Shown here one piece after another: positions 38,033-49,460 of a stretch of 64,000 nt of DNA. The notes under the pieces are model-generated. The model was given only the letters and a program-made list of their open reading frames with translations. It had not been told where the DNA came from and did no database searches. A program made the translations under genes and the position numbers. This DNA comes from Puccinia triticina (Eukaryota; Basidiomycota; Pucciniomycetes; Pucciniales; Pucciniaceae): the NCBI RefSeq assembly GCF_026914185.1, contig NC_070559.1, forward strand, positions 4,314,001 through 4,378,000. The letters are read 5' to 3'. The stretch's first letter is position 1; each line of letters opens with the position of its first letter.

Positions 38033-38513
38033 AGCACCATAACAACCTTAAGCCCCTTTTGGACACCCCATTCTATGTGATCACTGAGCAAATTTAATTC
38101 AAAACCAAAAGTTTGCCCAGAATCCAAGTTTATTAAAATCACAGAAACACAAAAGGCAAGATCAAAGTTTTTGCCTGTGCTTATTAGCAAAAATCCCCAT
38201 GCTGGAGCAACAGGCAAAAAAAGGTTGGTCAAAAATGTAATCAAGGAGGCCCTAATCAAGTGATTAGTGGGCTCCAGGGAGGGGGTGGGACAAAACTACA
38301 TCCTGTGGGGGTACAAACAGCTTCCCCCTAGTCCTTTAAGTATTGGTCCCAGCTCACATGACAGAAGTTGACAACACCCTGGGCCCTGACATTCTTTGCA
38401 CACCACAACTGTGTTGCCAGGGCCCTGCACCTGGGCAGACAACATGCTGGCCTGTATGTACATACACACTCATCCGAGTGTATACAGGTCAGCTTGAGAG
38501 GTCCTCAGGATGA
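38033..38513 (-). repeat. Dispersed ~450-bp repeat (copy 1)
   Basis: Homologous along its length to 59956-60410 in the opposite orientation. Shared blocks include TCAAGTGATTAGTGGGCTCC, GGTTGGTCAAAAATGTAATC and TCCAAGTTTATTAAAATCAC. On the minus strand it ends with AATAAA, so it may be LTR-derived. It is interrupted on its upstream side by the solo LTR at 38518. Confidence 0.6.
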
Positions 38514-39612
38514 CCGCTGTGGTATGCTTTATGGTTACCCATCTAGCCCATTTCAAGATTTCCTTTTTTTCTCATATGTACACTCTCAAATCACTCAATA
38601 TGGCGGCACCATTGTATTCTACAGCCAAAACTACACAGGACACCATGGACAACACACCCCACACACTTCTGGATCACAAGTTAAAACCTCTTCAAGACAC
38701 CATCAGTCAGTTACATACACACAAAACACCATACTCAGGTCATGTAATCCGTTACATGAACCACACTTACCCAGGACATGTAATCCGTTACATGGACCAC
38801 CCTGACAGCTTGTCTACCCTTTACATATACTTTACCTCATCAGCTGCACTCATTACATTGTGTTATGCACATGTCATGCAATGTCATGCAGTATCATGCA
38901 GTATTATGCGCACTTGATGCAGGCTTATGCAGCCTTATGCAGACTAGTGTAATAGGGGCTGCAGTCTGACAGCTGACAGATGTCATCATGCAGGATCATG
39001 CGGGTGTCAGGATAGCCAAAACCCCTCATGCAGCTTGCAGATGACATCATTTGACAGGCCAGGCCAGCTAAAACATCTCACCTCCTATTTCTCACTAGCT
39101 AAATTCCCTCATATGACATCATGACCTCATGTGACCTGTCAACCACCAGCCAAAATACCTAATTGTAGCCTTCAGGGCAGCTAAAACCCCTCATTCTTTT
39201 GTTCCCCTGGAGCTAAAATGTCTCACTCTTTTCTATTTAAGGAGGCTCTCCTCCCCCGAAGTGTAATTTCTCTCAGCAAGCTACTTGCACTCAGCTTACC
39301 CCATAACTGTACCATACTTGCTCACTCTACAGTATTAGCCCCACTCTATATTGTGGTTTTACACCCTTACATACAAATTACAACATCATTACAAAATCTT
39401 ACACATCAGCTACATCACCATACCCCTCAAGCCACCTGCTCAAAGTAGGCTATCTGTTGATACACCTCCACTATCACTACATAAACCTTCCAATCTAAGA
39501 TTGGGGGGCTTGTTTTTGTGTCTAGTGACCCAGGAAAGGTAGAAGTTTCCTCATACATCCCTTTCCGCACTCAGCAAAAGGTTCTCAGGAACACTTTTGA
39601 GCTTTACACCGC
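38514..39612 (+). mobile_element. Solo LTR, 1,091 bp
   Basis: Runs 38518-39608, from TGTGGTATGC to GAGCTTTACA, with CCGC on both sides (38514-38517, 39609-39612). Both termini match those of the solo LTR at 50509-51409, which also has a 4-bp duplication. Inside are two copies of an ACATGTAATCCGTTACATG unit (38740-38800), a run of TCATGCA/TTATGCA repeats (38870-38945) and a TATA-type module (CTATTTAAGGAGGCTCTC) at about 39232. Confidence 0.75.
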
Positions 39613-40854
39613 TCATGGTCATTTGGAAGTGTTCCAAATCCACAGAAGTTGGCTTCAAGGAGTAATGTGTCCACACTTGCGGCCGGGGAGACTTTGACCT
39701 CCTTTGCGGTCTGCACATTTCTTGACAACTGGTTTGTACCGGTTGTTGAGGGGAGTGACACCTCTCAATGACCGCTCTGACCGGCCATTGAGGGAACTCA
39801 TATCTCCTCCTCATGAACGGTATGTGCTGGTCATTGAGGGGAGTCACAGCTCTCAATGACTGGTCTGTGCCAATCATTGGGGGATTTAGGTCTCCTCTTG
39901 ATGCCTGGTCTGTGCCGGTCATTGAGGGGACTCATTCTCCTCTGGATGACCAGCACATAGCAAGGCTTGCTATAAAACGGTGTGCAAGCCTTGATCCTCT
40001 TGGCGCGAGCAGGAGACATACATATGTATCCTACTTGCCTGGAGGAAACCTCTCAACAAGCCTGGATAACATCTATCGAGGCTCGCTGAGAGTTTTCTGC
40101 CTGGCACATAGGATACATAATCCAGGCTTGCTAAGAGGTTTCCTCCCGGAGAGTAGGATACATATGTATCCTTCTTGCCAAGAGGTTTTGAGGATACATA
40201 TGTTCCTGCTTGCCGAGAGGAAACAAGGGGATTCTTCCCGGCGTAAGCTGTAGCCATATCACCCCTCCTCCCTTCTTGAACAGGGTAGGATGGAAGGCCC
40301 GCACTCCCTCCCAACTCGCCGGTCAAAGAGGAGCTCCTGGCGAGCCTAGATTGTATCCAGGCTCGCCAAGAGGTTTACCCGGTGAGTTAGGACACATAAT
40401 ATAGACTTTCCGAGAGGAAACAAGGGGGGCGCACAGTAGCCGTATCCCCACTCCTCCCCGCTTGAAAAGGGAAGGATGGAATGCCCTCACTCTCTCTCTC
40501 ATCTCGCTGGACATAGAGGAGGGTTCTACTCTCACTGGTCAAAGAGGAGCAAGGGCCCTTTTCTTTGACCAGTGAGAGGGGGGAAGAAGGTGTGCAGCCT
40601 CACACTCCCTTTTCAGCCGAGCTGCACGTCCTACACAAGGGCGTGTACATACACACCAAAACACACCCAAAAGTGGGTGTGTTTGGCCGCACACCCTCAC
40701 CAGGAAAAAAAATTGGTCACTTGATGGCAAGTGACATGACACAGCTTTGTTTTCCAACACTGCTCCAATGCTGCTCCTCTCGACCAGCAAATCTGGGGCT
40801 CACATGATAGGTGTCAGGATCAAAGCACTCAATGTGAAAAAACCAGATGATTCT
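39613..40854. repeat. Palindromic minisatellites and a ~200-bp tandem duplication
   Basis: 39720-39960 holds about five units with ATGACCGGTCTGTGCCGGTC plus ATTGAGGGGA. 40015-40250 has units with GGATACATATGTATCC and CGAGAGGTTTCCTCCCGG. 40190-40390 is followed by a diverged copy at 40390-40560 (both with GAGAGGAAACAAGGGG and a CCTCC...GGAAGGATGGAA-type block). A hairpin around 40530-40580 ends the stretch. No gene. Confidence 0.6.
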
Positions 40855-41420
40855 CAGCTTTGGACCTGGCCCAGCGGATGCTCAGCTTTTACCCGGGCTC
40901 AGCTGATGCTCAGTTTTTCCCCTGGCCCAGCTGATTCTCAGCTTTGGAGCTGGCCACCTGATGATCATCTTTGGCCATGGCACAGCTGATGCTCAGCCTT
41001 GGCTGTGGCTCAGCTGATGCTCAGCCTTGGATGTGGCTCAGCTGATGCTCAGCCTTGGCTGTGGCTCAGCTGATGCTCAGCCTTGGCTGTGGCTCAGCTG
41101 ATGCTCAGCCTTGGATGTGGCTCAGCTGATGCTCAGCCTTGGCTGTGGCTCAGCTGATGCTCATCTTTGGCTCTAGCCTAGCTGATTTTCAGCTCTGATC
41201 CTGTCCAAACTGATTCCCATCTTTTTCCCTGGCCTGGCTCAGCTGATACTCAACAAGCTGATCAGCATCAGCTGGCCAGCTGGCCCAGGACTGGGCCAAA
41301 GCTGAGAATCAGCTGGGACAGGACTAGGAGAAGGCTGAGAAAGGACTGGTACAATTCTGAGCATCAGCTGCGCCAGGACTGGTACAAAGCTGAGCATCAC
41401 CTGCGCAAGGACTGGTCAAA
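40855..41420. repeat. ~31-bp minisatellite of GCTCAGCTGATGCTCAGC
   Basis: The unit TGGCTCAGCTGATGCTCAGC recurs about a dozen times from 40860 to 41180 with 30-31 bp spacing and slowly decaying copies to 41260. From about 41260 to 41500 the same motif appears inverted (GAGCATCAGCTG, GAGAATCAGCTGG), so the two halves are complementary. Confidence 0.7.
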
Positions 41421-41508
41421 AGGCTTTATTCCAATTCTGAGAGTGAGCTGCGTGAAAAAGCTGAGTATGAGCTGGGCAGAAAAGCTGAGTATGAGCTGGG
41501 TACCAAAG

Positions 41509-42125
41509 CTGAGTATTAAGGATCGCCAAGTGATACCCGGCACCTGCGGCCTTACGGCAGGTACCGGTGTTGGAATTTGGCAAAAAAAACCCCAGGTACC
41601 CGGGTACCCGTGGTCAACACCCACCACTGTATTTAGGATCAAGGTGCCGCAGCACCTCTTGAGGCCCTCAAGGACCGGTTGGTGCTGGTCATTGAGAGGG
41701 CTACACAACCCCCTCGATGACCGGCAAACACCGGTCATCAAGAAGGCACACCTCCCTCTTGATTACCGGCACACATTGGTCATCACGAAGGTGCACAACC
41801 CTCTCAATGACCGGCAGAGACAAGTCATTGAGAGGGTCTCACTCAGCCCTCTTGATGACCGGCACACACCGGTCATCAAGAAGGCACCCTCCCTCTCGAT
41901 GTCCGGCCCACACCGGTCATCAAGAAGGCACACCTCCCTCTCGATGACCGGCACACATTGTTCATTGAGAAGGCACATTTCTTCCCTGCAAGTACCCGCG
42001 GTACCCGCAGAAAACACCCGCAGGTGCCGGGTGGGATCGCGGGTGTCCAGAATTGCTAAAAAAAAGTGGCGGTATCCGCACCCGCCGCAGGTACCCGGGT
42101 TCACTTGGCAATCCTTACTGAGTAT
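41509..42125. mobile_element. 601-bp hAT-type MITE with palindromic minisatellite core
   Basis: The element is 41517-42117. Ends are TAAGGATCGCCAAGTGA and an inverted TAAGGATTGCCAAGTGA, flanked by a perfect 8-bp duplication CTGAGTAT (41509-41516, 42118-42125). Both subterminal regions are rich in GGTACCCGGG. The core (about 41660-41980) is a 43-44 bp minisatellite with unit ATGACCGGCACACACCGGTC plus ATCAAGAAGG, each unit a palindrome. It is inserted in the GCTGAGTAT satellite. Confidence 0.85.
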
Positions 42126-42884
42126 CAGCTGGACAGAACTGAGGATCAGTTGGGCTCATCAAAAACTGAACAGGACCTTGTAGGTGAATTTTTGGAAGTT
42201 GAGGAGATGGTTGGGAGATTGGGGTAGAAAGTGGATAGATATTGGATAGATGGTGGGTAACTGGCTGGAGCTGGTTTAATGTCACTTGTCATCAACTGAA
42301 TATTTTATTTTCCTGGTGCCTTGTTTCAAGGGAGTGTTTGGCCGCACACCCTTTTTTTAAGGGCGTGGGCGTGCGTTTATCAACGCCCCCCCCCCCCTCA
42401 ACTGTGCCTAACCTCACAAGATGCTCCAGTCCCCCTTTCTGCCGGTGGCCAAACCCCAAATTTGAGCCACCAATGCCACCCACCCTTTGGCCAAACTTGA
42501 CATAATTGACACTAACCCTGGCTGTGGCGAAGTCAGAGCTACTTTGCGCACACGTGTAGTCCCAGGCTTCCACTAATTATTGCAACTAGCTGCGGCAAGG
42601 TCTGCATAACTCAGTGACAAGATTATTTGAAGTATTGCAAGTGGCAGTTGCAAGGTCTTTTACTTATTCAAACTTTAGTCTTTTAATTTATACTTAGGCT
42701 TTTTGTAAAATTGTTTAACAGACTACTTGTTATGCTTGTGCTCCCTTTCAGACTACTGGTTATGCTCTTGCTCCTTTTCAGACTGCTTGTTATGCTTGTG
42801 CTCCTTTTCCTTTTATAATTAAACTTTTATATGTTTTTATTTTCTTTTATTTTTCTAGCTAGCTCCTGCTAGGTAGCTGGTCAA
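42126..42884. other. Intergenic with short tandem repeats
   Basis: 42385-42400 is a C run. 42717-42810 carries three copies of a 30-32 bp unit with CAGACTACTTGTTATGCTTG. No gene. Confidence 0.4.
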
Positions 42885-43105
42885 CTGCTTGCAGTTGACA
42901 TACAGTATACTCAATCCAAGCTGCCATTGTAACTCCACCTACAAGTGCCTTTGCTGGCACAGTAACTGTGCAAGGCGCACAGTGACTGTGCATTGAAGCT
43001 TGGGTTGAGGCAAACCTTGAGTAAGGCTGAGGTAACACCACAAGCTTCATTGGAGTTACCACATGTCAACTGCTCACAGTTGAAACATATTTTTGCAGTG
43101 TGGCT
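42885..43105. repeat. Diverged copy of the CACTGCAAAA MITE
   Basis: Shares TCCAAGCTGCCATTGT, CCTTGAGTAAGGCTG, TAACACCACAAGCTTC and GAGTTACCACATGTCAACTG with 4330-4482, in the same order, and ends TTTTTGCAGTG. It has an extra ~70 bp in the middle and no recognisable left terminus. Confidence 0.6.
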
Positions 43106-43235
43106 TTTTTTTTCTTGTTATTATTTTGTAGGGGAAACCCTTGATTTTTTTTCATGATTTTCTGTCTTAATAACTCAGATTTCTTGCATTCCTATCAAGG
43201 TACCTCATCTGGAATTATGTGTTGTGATTGGTTTA

Positions 43236-45797
43236 TTAGTAAAAAGAAAAACTTCTGAAGTCTGAGGAATCCTGTGGTATGGCCTTCAATTCAGTGAAAA
43301 ATACAGATTTTGCTTGATTTGTATAAGAATTAAATTAAAAACTAAATCAGTGATAAATTGATCAACAACTGAGTATAAATAATAGAGTGCTTACGCCTCC
43401 CAAATATCTCATATTTTCCATCTTCTACAACTAATCCCCTTTGTTCTACTGCATTCTCTTCATCTGGGCGGGAGGAATAGAGTGTAGCCTCACCAAGATC
43501 ACCAAGACCTTTGGTCTCAAGGTATTGTTTTTGAAAAATACCAACTGGAAATTGATGATACTTTGAAAAGGCAGAAAATATGATGCCTCTTGTCCCACCA
43601 GGACTGATCCTTCCATAATTAATTCCATCAACCTGAAGTGTATCAATGTATTTTCCTTTATTCCCTTCTGTGATCCTGTATTTTTTAAAATCGTCTGGAT
43701 TTTTTCTTATGTAATCTACTATATCTTCTGCAATGACCTTGTGCTTCTCTTGGTCATGGTATTTGAGGTGAGCAAGGGCTCTAAAGACATTATTTTCATC
43801 TTGTTTTATGAAATCTTCAGTAACAGAAAGATGGATCAAGTTTCTGGATTGAAATCTAGTCAGTTCTGTTATTGCATATTGTTCCATTCTTACAGCCATT
43901 TTTTTATCATTTTTGGGAGAAGTGCTCATTTTGGAGGGAAATCTTGTGAGCAGTATAGATTCAGCTTGATTCAAATAAGATGGAATAAAGATTAAGTAAA
44001 CTATTCAAGAAGTGGTTTGGAATAATATGGTACTTACGTCTCCCAAATATTTCATAATGCCCACCTTCTACAACTAATCCACCTTTTTCAAGGCTCTTCT
44101 TATCTTCATATTCAAGTGAGTAGTGTGACATCAGCCTTGAATCTTCACGCCCATCAGGAGCCTTCTTGGGCAAAATACTAAAGCCAACATCATGATACCT
44201 TGAAAAGGCATCAAATATGACCCCCCTTGCCCCACTGTGACTGATTGCACCATACCTTATCCCTCCACCAACCCAAATTGTATCACGATATTCATCTTTA
44301 TTCTTCTCTGTGATTTTGTATCTTTGAAAGACAAGTGGATATTTTTGAATGGATGCTATTATGTCATTTTCAATGATCTCATGCTTCTCTTGATCATGGT
44401 ATCGGAGGTGAGCAAGTGCTCTATACACATTTTTTTGATCTTTTTTGATGAAGTTTTTTGTTTTAGAGAGATATTGCAGTGACTTAGATTGCATTGGAGT
44501 ACGGTATTCTTCTGGTATTGGCTCTCGTTCAATTGTGAAACCCATGTTTTTGCCCTTTTTGACAAAGAGATTTGTTTTAGAAGGATCAATATCTTTGTAT
44601 TTAGGTTGGATAGGAGCTGGTTTGCTTTTTGTTATCATATTTCTTCCCTTTGCAGTATCCATGTTTTCATTATATTTGATGAAATCTTTGTTTTTGGAGG
44701 GAACATTGAGGTCCTGAGGCTTCAATACTTGTTTTTTATTTCTTTCCATCTTGGCACTCATTTTGTCCTCTTTCTTGATAAAATTTTTAATTTTGGAGGA
44801 ATCATCTTCTGTTTTAGGCAGAATTGGGGTTTGGTATTCTTCTGGTACTGCCTTTCTTTCCAATGTGGCATCAATTTTTCCATTATTCTTGATAAAATGT
44901 TGGTTTTTGGAGGGAAAATTGATTTCTTGAGTTTTAAACACTGGTTTTTTATTTCTCTCCATTGTGGCACTCATTTCTTCCTCATTCTTGATAACATGTT
45001 TGGTTTTGGAGGAATCATCTTGTGGTTCAGGCTGGATTGGGGTTTGGTAGCCTTGTGGTACTGCATTTCTTTCCAATGTGGTAACAATTTCATCTTCTCT
45101 GATGAAATTTTGGGCTTCATGGGGAAGATTGAGGTCTGTAGTTTCCAATGGGTCTTCTTTTTTTACTATTTTACCCACTTTACCAGCTATTTTGTCTTGT
45201 TTATTTGTTGTGGTATACCAAATCATTTTTTCAGCAATTATCATTGTGAGAAATTTAGTCAGAATTTAAATGATGTGGAATTCTTTCCATACATAGAAGT
45301 ATCAGTTTTAGCAACTTACATTTTACTTTATCTCCTGATTTCCTAAAAACAAACTTGGAAAACCATTCCATCAGTTGGTTATACTTCTCTTTTACAAATC
45401 TCCACATCCGATTTAATCTGCTTGGATTTTTATTTGTTGGTGGTTGTTGAGTGGGCTTGGAGGGTGGTCCTTGAAACATGCTTGTGTCAGGTCCTGAGAT
45501 CTCCCCCTCTTTATTGATTTCCATTGGATTTTTGAATAGAAGATCAGATTTTTCCTTTTGTCCAGCCAAAACCGCATGTTCTTCAGATGTAATATCTGCA
45601 GCGTGATTGAAATTGGAGGCAGGGTGAATTTTAGAAGCTCCGCTAGTGGCAGCAGTTAGTGCTCCTTCGCCCAGAGCTACTCCAAGCATAAAGAGTGTCA
45701 AGAAGGAAAGTAATAAAACTTTGAGAGAGAGAGGATAGAAGGTGGGTTTTCTAGTGCAATGTGAGGCATAATTATAATCTCCTTTTCTTGATGCCAT
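43236..45797 (-). CDS. Membrane-anchored or secreted protein with two OTU-like domains lacking the catalytic Cys
   Basis: Four exons join in phase to 760 aa: 45797-45320, 45195-44038, 43964-43395, 43312-43236. Introns start GTAAGT or GTAAGC; acceptors are AAG. Residues about 24-43 form a hydrophobic segment (VLLLSFLTLFMLGVALG) that is a signal peptide or anchor. Residues about 190-400 hold three diverged ~65-aa repeats (TLERNAVPQGYQTPIQP; MSATMERNKK). Two ~135-aa modules follow (about 411-545 and 600-735), with KNVYRALAHLRYHDQEKH and NNVFRALAHLKYHDQEKH. These align with the OTU cysteine-protease block DGNCLFRAL...YGDQ..H, but the catalytic Cys is Asn in both. Module 1 keeps a final HYEIF; module 2 has KYEIF. 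A deubiquitinase activity is therefore unlikely. The last exon is the least certain. Confidence 0.6.
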
Positions 45798-46240
45798 TTT
45801 GTCTTGCTAACTGCTTTTTATAGCAAGAAGTGGGAAACAGTTTGATTAAAGTGTACCAATGAGCATTAATGGGATGTGGGATAATAATTCCAGGGGTTGT
45901 ATGAGCTCAAATGTCAGAACTGTAAATGATTTGGTTACTTTTAGTACATGCTCCCTGGACTTGACCCCAGACTATATGTGGAAGCTGCATCCTAATAACT
46001 CCGGGCAAACCATTTAGAGCAGGCATACTTTTGACCTGAATCATCATGTGAATGCAAACCCTTGGCAGAACAAGTCTCGGCGTCTCCTTTAAAACCGGTC
46101 TCAACAAACACTCGCGGTGGCTGTGCAAACCTCGACTGACCTCGACTGGGATGTTTTGGCGGTACACAGGATTTATTGTTCACATCGACATCCGGCAAAC
46201 GGTTCGGCTGGTTGGGCCATACTCATAGGATGGATTGGGC

Positions 46241-46746
46241 ATGAGACAACCTGTCGCGAGAATTGAAAGGCAGGGGATCATTTGGTGGACCGCGGTGCTG
46301 ATCCGAGTCGCTCAACATTGTAGGCTTGGACCCTTGTGTCAGAATACAGTGCCAGCTGCGCAACCCGCCAAACGGCGCAGGGGGCAAACAGACTATGTTG
46401 CACAGCAACGTAAGTTCCAAGTTTCACCCTCTCAGACAATAGCTCAAACCAAGCCACATAGACAGTCGCTAACTCCGACTTGTACCATCTCCAAACACAG
46501 CAGGTGAAACGAGCAACCAGACTCCGAGGGCGCAAGCCGCGACGGAAAGATCTAACAACTCCAAGGCAGCCGCGATTCCAGAACCTTCGGTCTCGTGAGT
46601 ACTTAAAGAGCAGTCTTGAGATCATGAATGAGGCACAAGACTAATCATTGCTCATACATCACAGCTCACTGTCTCAAAGAATATCCAGCCGCGTAAACAG
46701 CTCAGACAACCTATCAGCTCGTATCAGCCCCAAGACAAACGAGTAA
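46241..46746 (+). CDS. Small spliced gene of unknown function
   Basis: Three exons join in phase: 46241-46409, 46501-46594, 46665-46746, giving 114 aa. Donors are GTAAGT and GTGAGT and both acceptors are ACAG, so splicing signals are strong. The product is hydrophilic, with a basic AKRRRGQTDYVAQQ block and a Ser/Asn/Arg-rich C-terminus. No domain was recognised. It lies head-to-head with the OTU-like gene, about 440 bp apart. It could instead be the leader part of a decayed mobile element, since similar spliced leaders occur in the hAT/Copia region at 50 kb. Confidence 0.35.
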
Positions 46747-47689
46747 GCTATCCACTTACGAAGTGCTCAGGCAACAGCTCGCTAATTTGAGCACCGCTCA
46801 TCCGCAGTTCCCACAGGAACAATTCCACAGTCTAATAGACTCGACAGTATAGACACGAGTGCGCTGAACTCAAGAGGTAAACAACCTTCACTAGTCGCAT
46901 TAAGACGATCATAAATCAGCATGCTAACGCAGCGTGTCAATTTGTTATCCAAGAGAAAGACACAGCCTTATTCCTCTCTTCAGTTCCTAGCCAATCCCAC
47001 TTCCTTCCAATTCTCACTCCTAGGCTTCGTGCCCCAATTTCCACTCTACACATAAAGCTCAGAGACACGGCAAATTCGCCTGCTCTTAGGTAATTGGCAT
47101 TTCAACTTATACGGAATCAAATTCATTGCAATTGTACATAGTTTTCCACTCAGAATCTGACAAGAAATAAAATTCTTAGTTGTCCATAACTTTATACCTT
47201 GGCTAAGGGTGGTCAACCCATTGAAGTAAAAAAGGAGATGCTCCACAGTCCATGATACATTATTGCGTTGCACCAACAGTCAAAAAATTGCTACCTCGAT
47301 GAATCATAGCTATCTGTTGCATCACTCCAACGAAATGAAACGAACATATTTAAATGTCAAATGACATCAGCCTTAGGCCAAAGAGGCAAGCAACTCCAGG
47401 TAACATATAACCGTGCGCCACAGTCTCCAGGACCGAGATATTGGATATCAAAAATGATCTCCGGCTGGATCAAACCTGTCTGAGATCAGCATTTCAAGCG
47501 GCATAGATAACCTGCGTCGGTGAGGCTTTCACCGCACGTATTTATGTAAGAACTAGGGAACTTGCGGCTGCGCTGCTGAAATTGAACTCATCTCATAGCA
47601 CCAATATTGAACTGTGCCACAGCCCTATTGAACACCAAGTTTATCTTTGCTGAGAATGACATGCAGAGCGCAGAACAACCCTGCGCTTT
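46747..47689. other. Intergenic, nothing recognised
   Basis: No long frames; several GTAAAC and CAG sites could mark more exons of the small gene but no coherent model was found. Confidence 0.3.
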
Positions 47690-48450
47690 AGTGCGCTGAA
47701 CTTAGGATTGGAGATCAGCAAAAATTGCCGCTTTTTGGCACTCATCGCAGTTTTTTCCGCTACTTCAGCGCTCAGCGTGTTTAGCAACCAAAAATCACTA
47801 TTTCAGCGAGTTTTGCCGCTTTTTAACGCTCAGCGGAGCAGTCTGACGCTACTCCAGCGGTCAGCGTAGCAAAATCCTGCCATGGGCCGTTGAAAAAGCG
47901 TGCTAAAAATGTATACCTTCTTTCTCTCAGAACAATCGGTAAAAAGCGTAGCGGCCCGCTGTGGTGATCATTTTTGTGGCGCCCGTGGCGCAAAGGATTT
48001 TTTCAAGTTCAGTACATCAAGACTTCAAGACCTAAGCCTCAAGATTAATCAGTGCGCTCACGCGCGGCGGAATCCTCAAGATGTTTCAGGATCAAGGACC
48101 CTTGGTTCTTGCTTTGTTTGTTTTGTTTCTTTTTCTGTTTTCCCGTCTTATGTTCCTTTGTTTCTAAATGCGCGCGTTGGAGAGGTTTTTTATGTGGAGG
48201 GTTGGTTTTGTTTCTGTTTTGTCTCAGGTTGTTTTGTTGGTCTTGTTTCTTTTCTTTTCCCTTCTCTCTCCTTTTGTTGTTGTTGCGCGCGCAGAGGCAC
48301 GCAGGTGTATGATGACTTGTCCACAACATGTCACAGTCCCCGGAGTCTGAGTTCAGCTTGAACTCAGATGATGGGGCGGCATGGGACTTCGTCTGAACCA
48401 AATTTTTCAGATCATTTTCATCAGCTTCTTGTGAATCCAACTCAGAGTCT
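47690..48450 (+). repeat. CAGCG-rich block and dispersed pyrimidine-tract repeat (copy 2)
   Basis: 47690-47890 has repeated CAGCGCTCAGCG, CGCTCAGCG and TTGCCGCTTTTT motifs. About 47960-48450 is the second copy of the repeat at 5140-5560, in inverted orientation: a TTTTGTTT/TTTC tract, then ACATGTCACAGTCCCCGGAG and GAGTTCAGCTTGAACTCAGA. Confidence 0.5.
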
Positions 48451-49180
48451 ATTAGCCAGAATCCAAAGTGTGTGTCTTCAGAGTTAAACTCTCAGCGCCC
48501 TCGAGTCCTTCCCGATCCCTTCCATTAGATGACATCCTCCGGCATTTTCTGCCGGTCTTCCTTCCATATCAGATCCTTCACAACAAAACTACTGCCGACG
48601 GGAATCTAACTCCCGTCGTCTCTCAACAACCCCCCCCCCCCAAACGCTATCTTTTCAAATCTTCTCGGCTCCTTTTCCTGGATCACCGCGAAGGCAGCGC
48701 TCAGCGCAACATTCCTTCCAGTAACTGCCGAAGGCCCAGCACCAGTCGGAGTTCCACACCGCCTGCTGATAAAGCGCCAGCAAAGCAGGCCTAAACCCAC
48801 TGCGTATAGCACAGCGCTTATGGTGTTGTGGATAGCTGGAGAAGGCCCAATGTATATAAATATATGTAACACATGTATATGCATTTGTGTTGTATGTGTT
48901 GGTGATAGAGAGCACAACATTCATTTATTCTGCTTCTTGTTTCTGAATGATAATTGGGAAGCAGAGAGGATGAAAACTGTCTTGTTCTGTACACACACAC
49001 TAAAATCAGCATTTTTTCTTTTGTATAGGGTTTTGGGGCGGAGAGTTTTCAAGGATCTTGTCGAGACATCGTTGGACAGGCAGTGCACACCCGTTAAACA
49101 CCAACAGACGCCGCAAATAGTGCAGCAGCAGCTTCAGCTTCTCCCACTTAGGTCAGTTTCTTTCTCACAGACAGCGTGTG
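48451..49180. other. Intergenic, possible degraded exons
   Basis: Contains a TATATAAATATATG motif near 48852 and a C run near 48630. No gene could be supported. Confidence 0.3.
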
Positions 49181-49460
49181 TTAGAGCAGCTTGGTGGATT
49201 TTTTGGCACTGAGAGAAGGGTTGCTTGAGGGCACGCCATGGTTGACGAGGTTGTTGAGCAAGTTGTACAAGAAGGCGGAGCGGAAGGAGTATTGGGACGC
49301 GCATTCTTGGTCTTGGTTGGTGGTGGGAGCAGGGGGGGAGGGGCAGGAGAGCGCAGAGGGACAGGTTGGGTCTTCGAGGATGAGGATCGAGTCCGCCTGG
49401 ATCAGTGCGCGGATGTTCAAGACATAGAAGTGGTTGACATACACACACACTTCAGTGATG
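49181..49460 (-). pseudogene. MRS2-like Mg2+ transporter exon fragment
   Basis: The minus-strand frame reads VLNIRALIQADSILILEDP, then a linker rich in Ser and Pro, then SQYSFRSAFLYNLLNNL. In MRS2/CorA-type mitochondrial magnesium channels the corresponding N-terminal block is a VNLLHIRALI-type strand followed by an acidic turn and a YDLxxxL helix. No complete downstream block (family FEFRALE region) or GMN pore motif was found nearby. Start and end are undefined. Probably a broken gene fragment at the hAT boundary. Confidence 0.4.

Noticed and set aside
43741..45346. Long plus-strand frames antisense to the OTU-like gene
   Set aside because: Shadow frames of the spliced minus-strand gene, whose exon phases and repeats are self-consistent.
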